The translations under genes and the position numbers were made by a program. A stretch of 64,000 bases of DNA from Pelecanus crispus (lineage: Eukaryota > Chordata > Aves > Pelecaniformes > Pelecanidae), in assembly GCF_030463565.1 (NCBI RefSeq), contig NC_134649.1, forward strand, positions 37,163,044-37,227,043, read 5' to 3'. Each line of letters opens with the position of its first letter. The stretch's first letter is position 1. Positions 50,001 through 62,000 of this stretch are shown in pieces. Under the pieces are notes generated by a model, which was given only the letters and a program-made list of their open reading frames with translations, was not told the origin of the DNA and did no database searches.

Positions 50001-53000
50001 GGTTTTATCAGCAATTATTTGTTTATGTGAAAGTTTGTGGAAAATTCATTGTAAGCAAATTCTTGCCAGGAATTCTTGCCAGTAGTCGTTCTTCCCAGTG
50101 CTTTTATGTTAGTTTTACAAAACACGATCCCAGCGACCTGGCATTTGTGTAATGAGTGATCAGGTTGTGCAGCCTTCCTTTTCCTCTTCTCTAGCTTTGA
50201 ACATAGGAACTGTACTCAACGTTACTCATGAATGTGTTCAGCTAGCTAATGAGGAAGAGCCTACAAGTTTGCTTTCCTCCCTCTTCATGCTCTCCCAAGC
50301 AGTGAATGAAGATAGTATCATCATGCTGGGGCATGGAACAACTGCATCACAGTTAAAGTGTTTACCCATGAATACAATTGGAATGCATATAAACAAACTT
50401 TTTTCACCAGTTCATTTCAGTAATCTTAGATGTTTCTCTTAACCTAATCTAGTAATGAAACAAACATGAAAGTGGTTTTTAAATTAGTGATTGCCTTTAA
50501 AACCATTTTGCATTCTGGTATTTACAGAAAGCCTTAGTTGCACAAGACGTTTCAGCATTTTGCTGCGTGTAATTACAAGGTAATGACAGGATAGGCAGAG
50601 TTTACTTGCCTATGTAAATTCTGGATTGTGTAAATATTGCTAGAATACAATTCTTTTTATTTTATTGTTCAGGCTCTGTTTTAGTAAGTCATTTCCTTAC
50701 AAATATGATCTTGATTTGGTTCATTAAAATAGTGGCACGTTCAGTATGTGATTTTTAAGGATATCTTATATGAGAGCTGATTCCTCTGCTTTCTGTTGCT
50801 GAGCTGGTCGTTGTTAGGCCCGAGAGAAATGTTTCCAACCCTCCCGCTTCCTTGTTTATCCACTTGTTATATTATTCACAAGTGCACAGGCCTGCTCATT
50901 TCCCTCTCCTTAGTACAGTACTTAGCTATTAATCATCTTACCGTGCTTTTCTCTGTGTTAGTGTGGTTTACGTTCTTTTAGCCCTTCCTAAATCTCCCAG
51001 TGGGTGCCAGAGCATTCCAAGAGCTATGGTGGCGACTTCCGAGAGTCGTGGTGGTGACTTCCCCACATGGAAGGAGGCAGCAGGCTTTCAAGTAGGGACA
51101 AGTAATACCAGATGATTTAGTACACATGCAGTTTATGCACTTTCTTCTAGTCAAGTTCGGGCTCTTTAATACGTCTTTTCCCGCACGTGCAGCCTGTGCA
51201 GATGAGGAAAGGCCGCGCACGCTGCCTGTCAAACACAGAGCTCTGAAAGGGGGATGAGAGGTGGTTTCTTGGCGCTGTTTTGATTATTGCCATGGCTGCT
51301 GTTATCACATTAACAGGTGAAAATAAAAATGAGAGCATCAGTTGCCGATTGTCTCTCTATGAAGCAAAAATTTTGAGACAAAAAATTATTTCTTCCCGGT
51401 TTTATGCTCCTTGGCGGCGTAGACCCCTCATTGGGGTTCAGAGGAGCTCTCGTGGTGAGGCGTGTGACAGTTAGGCGTTCCAGGACGATGCAGCGGGTTT
51501 GTGACTCCAGTTTCGCAGGGCAGGCCGAGCAGGAGATGGGGTTTTGACTCGGCTGGCGGTTAGCGGCGGCTGAGGCGAGAGCCGGGCCCCGCGGCCCCGA
51601 CCCCCGACCCCCGACCCCTGACCCCTGACCCCTGGCGCTGCCGAGCACCGCGGGCGGCTGCCGGCCTGGGGCGCCCCCTGGCGGCGCGGCTGGGCTCCGG
51701 GCCCAGCTCAGCTTTCTCATTATTCTTTCAATTATAATGAACTGATAGCTAAAGGGCAGAGTGCATGGTTTGGTTTGGTTTTTTAACTTTTTTATTTATT
51801 TTATAAACCTATCAAAATATTTGGTACTTTTTCACAGTCACTGTCTATTTGAGACCCTCTGCTAAATCCCCTTTATCTCTTAACTTTTTACACAAAGAAA
51901 GCTCCTGCAGCTTTGAGGAGATATTTTTTTTTTTTCAGTCTGAGTGGTGATGGAAAAACTTCAGTATTGTGTAATCTCACAGCAGACCCACATGATATAT
52001 GACCCTAAGGTAAAGCTGTCTGTTGGTCTTTAACTTCAGATACCCTAATACTTTCTTCTTGAAATCACTAATTTCCTCTTTATGCCTTAAGGAAAGATTC
52101 TTCATTATGAAAGCTGTGCGGGTATTACATGCTACAGCTAATATTGTTAATGTATTTTTTAAATGTTTTTGGAAGAACAGATTTGTGATTTCTGGGGATG
52201 TAAGTCTAAAGCCAAAAAAGACCACAATACCCATGGATTAATCTTTTTTTGAGAATGAGGTCCTGGCTGTTCTTCCGTGGCATGTAAATCTAATACTTTA
52301 CCAGGTCAGCTTGAAAAAACAAGGTGCTGTAGCCAAGAGGATACTTCTCCAAAGCGTTAGCTTTTAGCACTGAATAAAGGTTAAGAACCAACTCTGTTTA
52401 GTTGGATCATTTCTCCTGTATTTTTAGATTCTATTGAGGTAGCTTCCTCAAAGACCTCTCTTGTTTCCCTGGAGTACTGCCGTTGTCCTAAAACACCCGT
52501 TGCTCTTTTTTTTCAAAGCCAGATTAACAGTTTTGCTGATATTAATAACCATGAAAGTAGAGCAGCTATTTGTACGTTGGTGGGTGCTTTAGGTATAGCG
52601 GTATATGATAGATGACCATATACTTGTTTGTATCTAGCTTGCGGTAGTATTTTTGGGAGCAATGTCTGTCTCTCTTTTCATATAACTGGAAAGAATTTTT
52701 ACTTCCCAAATCATAGAACCATACAAGGGAAAAAAAAAAGAAAAAAATGCAATTTGACTGTGTGCAATGTCATTAAAAATGGTATCAGCAACATTTTTGG
52801 GAAACATTGTGAAGAGAGGTTGAACTTGATGTAAGAATCAAATATTGCATTTGTTCCTCTTATTCCTTAAGATCTTTCTTGAGTTCAAAGAATCTTGAAT
52901 TTAGTCCTGGAGAAGCAAACATCCTCCTTCTGAAATGAGAGGCCACTTGTCTAGGGCTGTGCATTAGACTACATACTACAAGCGTACCAAAATAGAGATG

Positions 53001-56000
53001 TATTGTCTTGAATGATGCTGCTCACAGTGTTCAAGAGGATGTACTCAGCGGTTCCTATACTCCTCCTCTGCGTTCCCTTTTTGATGCTTCTATTTGTAAA
53101 TAACAATTGCTTGGCAAGTTCCAGATGTTGAAGTGAGTGTCTGGCAACACAAATTGGATGTGTTACATTTTAAGTCCCTGGATATGCTCATAGGAATCTT
53201 GTCAAAAAGCTAGCTCATTATTTTGTTTATACTTTTGCATTGCCGTTGCCTCGTGCAGGTAAGATGCATTCCTGTTCCCCCATTTTATGCTCACAACACA
53301 GAGTTAACTTTTTTAACTTGCTGCAGTAAAGACATCTTGCAGGCGTTGCTGCATGTGGAAGAATTGGAACTGTAACTGCTTCACAGCCAGGACTGAGTGC
53401 ACAGCATAACCTCTTCAAGTTTCTAATGCTAAAGTTTCCTGCCTCCAGAGGAGGTCTGGGAAGGCAGACCCAGGCACTAGTGCTTGAAGGCATTCATGCC
53501 GCTTCTTGTTTGCCTGCCTCAGAGTTTAAGACAGTTTGCTTGGTTACTGTAACATTAACCATTGAACTTATAATTAAACAGTAACGAATCATGATGACTT
53601 AGTATTTGTTTCTTTTCAGTTACCCATGGATGTATAGTCTCCACAATCAAACTGTTTCTTCCAGATGGAATGGAAGCTCGATTGCGATCAGAGTAAGAAT
53701 AAGTATCTATTCATGTGTAGCGAAATTAAACTACTGTTTAATGAGGATTTTGATGGATATTATGTTTCACATCAGCCTAGGAACAGTTTCTCTTCCTGTG
53801 ATCATGCAAAGAAAGTAACTGAGAGCATGGTTCTTTTGCAGGCATTATGAAAAAGAAATCTCATTTGATTGTTGCTTTTAGAAATTAAGACAACTATGAA
53901 AGAATAAAAAAGTTCTATGAAAGAATAAAAAAGTTCTATGAAAGAATAAAAAAAGTTCTTGTCCAGTTAGGCTTCTCTGACTGGCCGTGGTTTAGTGTAC
54001 TGGGATGGGTGTTAGAAACTGAAGAATATAGGACAAAAGCAAGCAAATGAGCGTTCTCCATCCCTCTTATTTGGGATTATTATTTTTGCTCCATTAAATG
54101 CACATAGACTCTACTAAAGTGAGGTTAATGGTGTCTCTGTGCGTACAAGTGACAACATAACACCATTTATATTCTTCAGATAAGTAATGTGTCATTGTAG
54201 TGCAGTTATTTGGTGTCACAACGAAAGAAAGCTTTGCCTGGCATAAGGAAAAAAAAATCATGTAGTATGTTGGATAGAATAATGTTTGGAAACTCAGATG
54301 AATATTGAGAGGGTTTTCTGTGTATATGTGCACATTCTGGAGAAAATTTCAAAGAGCAGTAGAAACAAAATGTAAACATTTTGTTTGCAGTAACTGAGTG
54401 CCAATTACAAATGATATAAGTTTAATCATCGTTCATCCTCAGCAATTGTATGGTTTTGATTGTTTATTTAAATATTCTTTTATCATTAGTGTCCAGAAAT
54501 ATTTGCATGAAGCTTTAGGGTGTCTTTGCTTCTGGGAAGATAAGTCAGAATAAATTAGTATGGGAAATTTTACATATAATTGCATGTCCTAATAAGAAAT
54601 AGTAGACATGCATGGTGTTAAGTTTTTAGTTCTGATGAAAATGTGCAAGTATAACATTTGCCCTAGTGAAAGTGTACAAGATTCTGTAATTAGCAATTGC
54701 TATTTTACTCAGTTTGCTGAATTTGTAAACGAGAGTGGTATATTCACTCTTTCCATATCTGTTGTTTTGTGCGTGCGAATTGGTTTAAGTCTTAATAAAT
54801 CAGTTTTAGAAAAATAAAATCTTATGTAACTACTGAAATAAAGTTGGTAAAGGGAGTTTTTAGAATAGACCTTTGATTATAATTTGAAAATAGTTCTGTA
54901 ACTTTGAAAACATTGTATTAACTGGTTTTGCATGTTTGTATATTAACTCTTCATTTTTATCTGAAGAATGAACTTAAAAATAAAAAGCATCTTCATTAAA
55001 TTAGGGATCTTGTAGATTTTTGCACTGCTATTCTGCACTTTGTGTTCACTTTTTAAATTTTTTTTTTTTTTAGTGTTATCCATGCTCCATTACCAAGTCC
55101 TGTTGACAAGGTAATTCAGCAATTTGGTGTTTCCTGCCTTATTCAGCCACGTGCTATTTTCTGACTTGCTGTAAAGATGAAGAAGTGGTGAAGTCCAGTT
55201 ACATTTAGATATGTTTTCCACTGCCTGTTTTTTACCTATTTAATATTTTGAGTGATGTTTAAGGTAGAGAAGGTGATGCAGTATCACAGTGTGTATTTTA
55301 AGGTAGCTTGACTTCTGAATGTAGTATGGCATCTGAAACATGGCTTAGGAAAAAAACTACTGATGTTAAGGTGGTTAAAGTTCCAGGTACAGGTTGACTG
55401 ACTAACAGGTCTTGGGTATTGCATAATTTGATACTTTATTGATTCTGTGGGACCCAAGAGTAGCTTACGATTTGGTGTTTGGATGAGGTCTGTTGTCCTT
55501 GTGCCCTGTTTTTTATGGCGGAGAAGCTGCACTACACAGGCTGGAAACTGCTCTGGGATGTTCCAAAGGAAGATTGAGACCAGACCTCTCTGTTCCTCTT
55601 GTGTAGCCAGAGTCACTCACTGTAGAGTCATGGAGTCAGTGATATCTGGTGTAATTTTTAAACTCAATTTTGATAATGTGGGGGACTTGTAGAAAAGCTG
55701 TTAATAGATACACCTTTGAGACAAGTGATCAGGAATTGATTGTCTTTCTAGCCTCTAAAAAGAAGGATTAAGTTAAATAGGTTTGAATCACAGTTTTAAA
55801 TGTGAAGAACAAAATTTTGAGGAAGCTAAGGAAACTTATTTGTGAAATCAGCAGCCTGAGGAGTTCATAGACTTGGCATTTAAGTTGAGGTTTCAAAACA
55901 GCGTATGTAGCTTGAATCCAGCGCAAGGGCAGAAATTCTGAGCGGGGACTGCAGGTATAACTTTGTGAAAAACAGCTTCAAAATTATGTCAGTGTGGGAA

Positions 56001-59000
56001 GAGCCTATAAGAATTAGTAAATAAATAAATTTGCAAAAAAAAAAAAACCATCAAACAACCCCACCCCCCCAAAGTCCAGAACAGTTTCAGTTATGACTGA
56101 AGATAATACAGGTATTCCTCAAATCTGAAATAGATACTTATAAAGGGGAGTGATGAAGTTCATGGCTAGTAGGTCAACAGGAAACGTGTATAATGATGAT
56201 GACATTGCATTGGAATATAAGAGACTATTTTCAATTCTGGAAACCCCCAATTTCTGTTTGTCCTTGGGTTGAATGGCTTTACTGGTGTGCACCTAACTTT
56301 TTTTTTTTGTCAGCTTAATCTCAGCTGAAACAAAAGCCTTAAAGTCTTTGGTGTGTTGGTGGTTCAAGAACTTGTAAAGACATTAACACAGTGGGGCCTC
56401 AGTCCAGAGCTGGGAAGTTCTGTGATAAAACAAAGAATAAATGGTAGGAGAACAATAAATGATCGAAAATTCCATTATTAGATAATCTTAAGTTTACCTT
56501 CATGACTAGATTTAAATGATGAATTTTGCATTCTTTGAGTTTAATGAAAAATCGAAACCACTTTTGATTCTTAAATTCTCTTATTTTTCAGGTTGCTGCT
56601 AACACTCCCAGTATGTATTCTCAGGAATTGTTTCAGCTTTCACAGTATCTACAGGTAGGTTTTCTCTTGACAGCATTTAGTTTGGCTAAATATTTAATCT
56701 TTATTCAAAACACGTATCTTATGTTCTGTATGTCTGGCTTGCATTTTGTAAACTGCAGCATAAGCATTTAACTACCTTTTCTGTAGTGAAATAATGTAAA
56801 ACGTTGTAATTGGACATAGTATAGTTCTATCTAAACTTTTGGGGTTTTGCATGCACAGTATAAACTATGACTTTTATTAAAAAAGCCATGAAAGCTCTCT
56901 GTTTTATAGAAGGCTCCCTGAACGCTATATACCTGTTTTTCCTGGCCTTTCCCTTCTCCTGCCTCGCTGTCCCCAATTTTCTTTTGCTCACAATATTTTT
57001 GTCATCATCTGTTGCTGTGGATATACTGCATATGTGTATAAAAGTTTTGGTAGAACAAAAGAAAGGCGAACCAAGAGGTCATTTCACGTAGTCAAGGACT
57101 AGTTTGTTTCTGTGAATATAATTTCTTAGCGTGAATATTTCTGTCTGTGTATCTATTGGAAAATATAAAGGAGGGGACAGTGCTGGCAGCTTTTCCTCAT
57201 TGGCACCACCAGCCTTTCTGTGCCTGCTCCTGTCATTTTAATAGGTGTGTTTTTTCCTAAGATGCCATGTCACAAAAGGGTTAGACTGCAAAAAGGCAAC
57301 ATGTTGAAGTGTGTGCTAATACATATAAATAAACTCTTGAGGAAGTATCATAAAATCAGCTTTTTGGAAAAGATATGAAAATATTCTTGCTGGTAAATTC
57401 TATCTAGGTTTAATTAATGTATAGTTCTACTGATTTATTTTGCCTGGTTTTGTTTGGTAATGGCAATTTGTATTTGTTCACATCAATGATGAGACTTTTG
57501 AGACAGATACTAACTTCATATTTATTTGCTGACATAGCAGGAAGCAGCTCAGGGAGATGCTCTTTCTTGGGAGGACAAATACATACTCACCAATCTGTTC
57601 ATTCTCTGTATCCTGGAATTATTAACGAAGATGCTCTTCTATCTTACTGTCATAAACCAAAAATCAAACATAAATAGTAGTTCTTCTGTGACCTGATTTG
57701 AGGATAAACAACTCATTGCATGGGAACTGCCAAGCTGCCTTTTGGTGTTTACAGTTTTGTTACTCAAATTTTTGACAAAAGTCAAAGTGTTTTAAGTCTT
57801 GGAAAGAATAACTTGTTACTATGTGTACTCAGTATGTTCCATGAAAAATTGAAGTTTTAAGGGTAGGATAACTTTAGGATAACTGTTACAGGATAACATT
57901 TTCTAATTAAAATATCCAAATAAAAGTGTGGATGGATAAAATGGGATGGGCTTCTTTATAGTTTTGAATGTGTGACAATGTTTGCTACTCTCACTTTTTT
58001 TTTTTTCCTTGTATTTTGGTATCCTGTCTGTTGCTTCTGTTTTTCTGAGTTGTTCTAGCTGAACTGACTGGTGCTCTACTCTCTTCATAGGAAGCCTTAC
58101 ATCGGGAACAAATGTTGGAACAGAAGCTGGCAACCCTTCAGCGACTACTTGCTGTCACGCAAGAGGCTTCAGATACTAGTTGGCAGGTATCTGCAGGCAT
58201 CCTTTTCCTTTACGGACTGAAATATGTAGTGGGCTATGAATTTTAGCTATTAATTTACAAACAATGGGGGGAAAAAAGCAGCCGAAAAAATAAAAAGACT
58301 ATGGCAGTTCTCTTAAACTGTGCAAAAGATAATGTTTAATAAATATGTACCAGTTTGAAATAACTATTAGTAGTAAGTACTCCAACAAAATTAAAGTCTT
58401 TAAAGCAGAACTCTACTGGAACTACATAAAGCACATGTTAATACTAAGGTGATACTTGTTTTCTGCTAGGCTTTAATAGATGAAGACAGGCTGCTATCAA
58501 GATTAGAGGTTATGGGAAATCAATTACAGGCATGTTCAAAGGTAAGTAGTTCGCTCAAAAGTTGAATGCTAGGAATGCTGAAAGATAGCTCTTTTGAAGT
58601 GTTTTGAAATTAGCTACTTGTTGGAAAGCAGTTAGAATATAAACTTTCCAAAAACAAGCCTGTGCAATTTTGATAATCTGACTAGCATGAAAACTTTCGA
58701 TCTGTTCTGTATTTCATGGAATCACTTTAAATTGGATTTTCCAATTTTCCAGCATTTTTTTAGCCCAAATGGATTTCTTTTGTATATGCATGTAAACATG
58801 ACATAGTAAAATGCAGAAAAAGAATTTCTGTCGTCAGTGAGAAGCAACCATTCTGTACCGTTTCCTAGGGATGTTTCTTCCCAAGTAGGGATTTGTAAAA
58901 AAGGCATTATCAGTGTGCTGTCTGATATTCAGAGACAGAGTAACAAGTATGCCCTGCCTTGATTGCTTTTTAGGCCACCTATGCCTGCCTTAAATCTTTA

Positions 59001-62000
59001 TTTTATTTTCTTTTTAGTTCTTCTCAACCTACATTATAAGAACTTTTTTTGCAGGTCCTGTTTGAGGTCTTTCAGATGTGGCCTCGTAGGTTTCTGGTTT
59101 GTCAAACTGTAGGTCTCCTAGGCTTGACATTGTCTAGCAGTGTCCAAAAAAACCCCACAGTTTTCTTGTAATCAGAGCGCATCATTGGACGTATGCTGCC
59201 ATACATACACTTCAAAAAAATAACTGGTTTACACCCAGTCATGTCAAGAATCTTTTGATCACTGATTTGTCCATAATATTTTCCCATCTACCAGAAATTG
59301 CTAAACATTTTGGAATGGAACAGGTCTTATCACAATCTAATATATCTAATCAGCAAAATACTAATTTATATTCTATCTTTGTATCTGAATTATCTTATAT
59401 GTACAGAATCAAACAGAAGACAGTATACGAAAAGAGCTTATAGCATTACAAGAAGACAAACACAACTATGAGACAACAGCCAAAGAGTCCCTGAGGCGGG
59501 TCCTTCAGGAGAAAATTGAAGTGGTCAGAAAACTGTCTGAAGTGGAGGTACTGAAGTTTCATGCCTAATCTTTTGGAAATACTGAAATATTTATAACTGC
59601 TGCTACTTAGATCCCTGTTTTGTTGCCTGTAGTATGCCAGTATTTGTTGTATATTAAGTAGTAGTGTTTATTTCTCCTATTGGACAATACTTAAATTGTT
59701 AAAAAGTTAATGAGAAATTATTCTTTAAACTCCTCCTTCTTTTTCTGCCTGATTTTAAAATTCACGAAGCTGTCTTACACAAGTTAGTATGTATGGGAAA
59801 TAAGTGAGGGGAAAGTGACATACATGCATTAGAAAAAATGCTGTTAGACCTTGTTTAAACTGTAAAATTTAAGGAAATGCAAGCTTAACTGCTTATACAA
59901 GTTACACTTAAGAATGAGCTTTTAAGATTACAAAGTGTTGGACACTTCTTTCAAATAAGATTTCTGCCCCTGTAATACCTCTCATTACTATCTTTTATTT
60001 TGTCTTTCCACTATCATTATTTGCTGTGTTCCCTTAGGTCAAGAAGTATCATAAGACTTAATTTTAAGTGCTCAAAGCGTCTACCCTCTTCCTGCTTTTT
60101 AGAGAATGGGGTATATATAATGCTGTAATAAATAACCTTATGAGATTTTGGTTAAATACCCCTTTTTATATTGTAATAGTTCTTGAGAGGTTTGTTAATG
60201 GTTGGAGTTTTATGTTTACTTCTAGCTTTCTTCTCCTTTCCAATCCTATACTAAGAAAAGAATCATCTGACTGACTTACACTTTTTCCTCTTTACTTTGA
60301 CTCTTGGGGGAGAAACATTAATTTAACTTTAGTAAGAGATACACTTGAGTGCTTCCTGCCACATACTTTCCTCTCCACACAAAAGAATTACTGGCTCCTG
60401 GTTGAAAGTTGTCCTTTAATAATTATTACATAATGTAGTTTTGAATGCACATTTGTTTAAAGGTGTTTTGGTGGTGAAGAACTAAGAGCTTTATATAAAA
60501 AAAAAAAAAATTAAAATTGTGTGAATGAAGAAACAAACCTTGAGCTATGAGGAGGAAACTCTATACACCATTTAGTTGTGCCGCTATCACCAGCTGATGC
60601 AAACTGCCGGAGCATTTTTTGCCTCCTGAAGACCCAGATGCCTCTTGAGTAAGGGGATCTTAGTTTAGATGCCCTTCCACATTATGGAGTTGAAAAAAAT
60701 ATTTAGAACATTTCCTGGGAGCCATTTGGCTTGTATAATGTGTTAAATCTTTTGCTGGGTGAAAGGTATGATGAAATCTATTGATTACATTGAATCACAA
60801 AATATTATAAAACTTTCACAGTTTACCATAAACCAGAAGAGAATGGGGGAGATGGATTGCACGTTTCAGTTCTTTATTCCTATTAATCACAATTAATTGT
60901 ATAACCTACTGTGGGTTGTTTGTTTATTTGTTTGTTTGTTTTTTAACGTGCATGAAGCTAATACATTTTCACATAATCTGTTCTTTAAGTAGAACATTAC
61001 AAAGGTTTGTATAGGTAGCGTTTTTGCCAGGACTTGATCTGTTTGTTTAGCCTTAATGATTAGGAACAAAGCAGTTAAATATGATTACTTACATATACTG
61101 TTTGGAAAAAATAGATCAACTTCAGTGTTTGGTAGATTATTAGTCTCTTTTTTTTATTTATTGCATAATAATTCTGTCTTACAGCGGAGTTTAAGTAATA
61201 CAGAAGATGAATGTACTCACCTGAAAGAAATGAATGAGCGGACTCAGGAAGAATTAAGAGAATTAGCTAATAAGTACAATGGAGCTGTAAATGAAATTAA
61301 AGATCTTTCTGACAAGCTAAAGGTAATGACAGACCTTCATCTGACTTAATGATGATACTATAATGCATAGAACAAACAAATACAATTTGATTTCTAATGC
61401 AGCAATCAAATAAAGGTTAAGAAACTTTTTAAACAACAGGTAAATGAAATGCATATCATCTTTTACATATTCTTTTGGCTTACATTTAATGTACCTGAAA
61501 GTGTCAGCAGTTAAGTAAATTGCTAAAAAGGTTCCCTTTTCATTCACTTTGAAAGTTACCATATTTTTGGAGCTGCAGTATATTTTAATAGAAAATTACG
61601 TACGGTATAAAACTTTACATTCAGCTGCTTTTATATAGACAAATAACTTTCAACCTGAACATCTTGCAGTTAATGGGAATGAAAACTAGAATTAGAAATA
61701 AACTTGCATTTCATGTTGCCTCTTTGTGCAGTTACAAACATAACTACCCTACCACATAGTAATAGTATGGTTCAGCTTCCAGGGGGAAGGAGCGTGCCAT
61801 CAGGTTTGTTATTAAACCAAATATCTAGGTATATTAATATTTAAAGGTCCTTTATGCTGGAGAACAAAATAATCACAGTATGATACAGCCTGTTCCAAAA
61901 GAGTCTCCAATCTAGATAAGTACAAGATGCAGAGGAGGAAGGTAGTAGTCTTCTCTTTGTGGACCCGAGACAGTTGTTGCATTTGTCTTAGATAAATACT

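Larger units (their letters stand above)
51390..51710. promoter_or_regulatory. Intronic CpG island with CTCF-like motif
   Basis: An isolated GC-rich, CpG-dense block lies in the AT-rich second intron of SLMAP, 3.2 kb after exon 2 and 1.9 kb before exon 3. It contains five heptamers of GACCCCC/GACCCCT (51,599-51,633) and GCGCCCCCTGGCGGC (51,671-51,685), a strong reverse CTCF-type core. SLMAP is known to make shorter N-terminally truncated isoforms in muscle, so an internal promoter is possible; an insulator or an unannotated transcript start is equally possible. No TATA box or evident first exon with donor was identified. Confidence 0.5.
48201..53619 (+). other. SLMAP: SLMAP intron 2
   Basis: The 5.4-kb intron has an A/C tract at 49,355-49,443 and a CpG-rich island at about 51,390-51,710 (listed separately). 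The rest is unique AT-rich sequence without recognisable exon or RNA gene. A 96-codon open frame at 50,152 does not start at an exon-like boundary. Confidence 0.65.
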
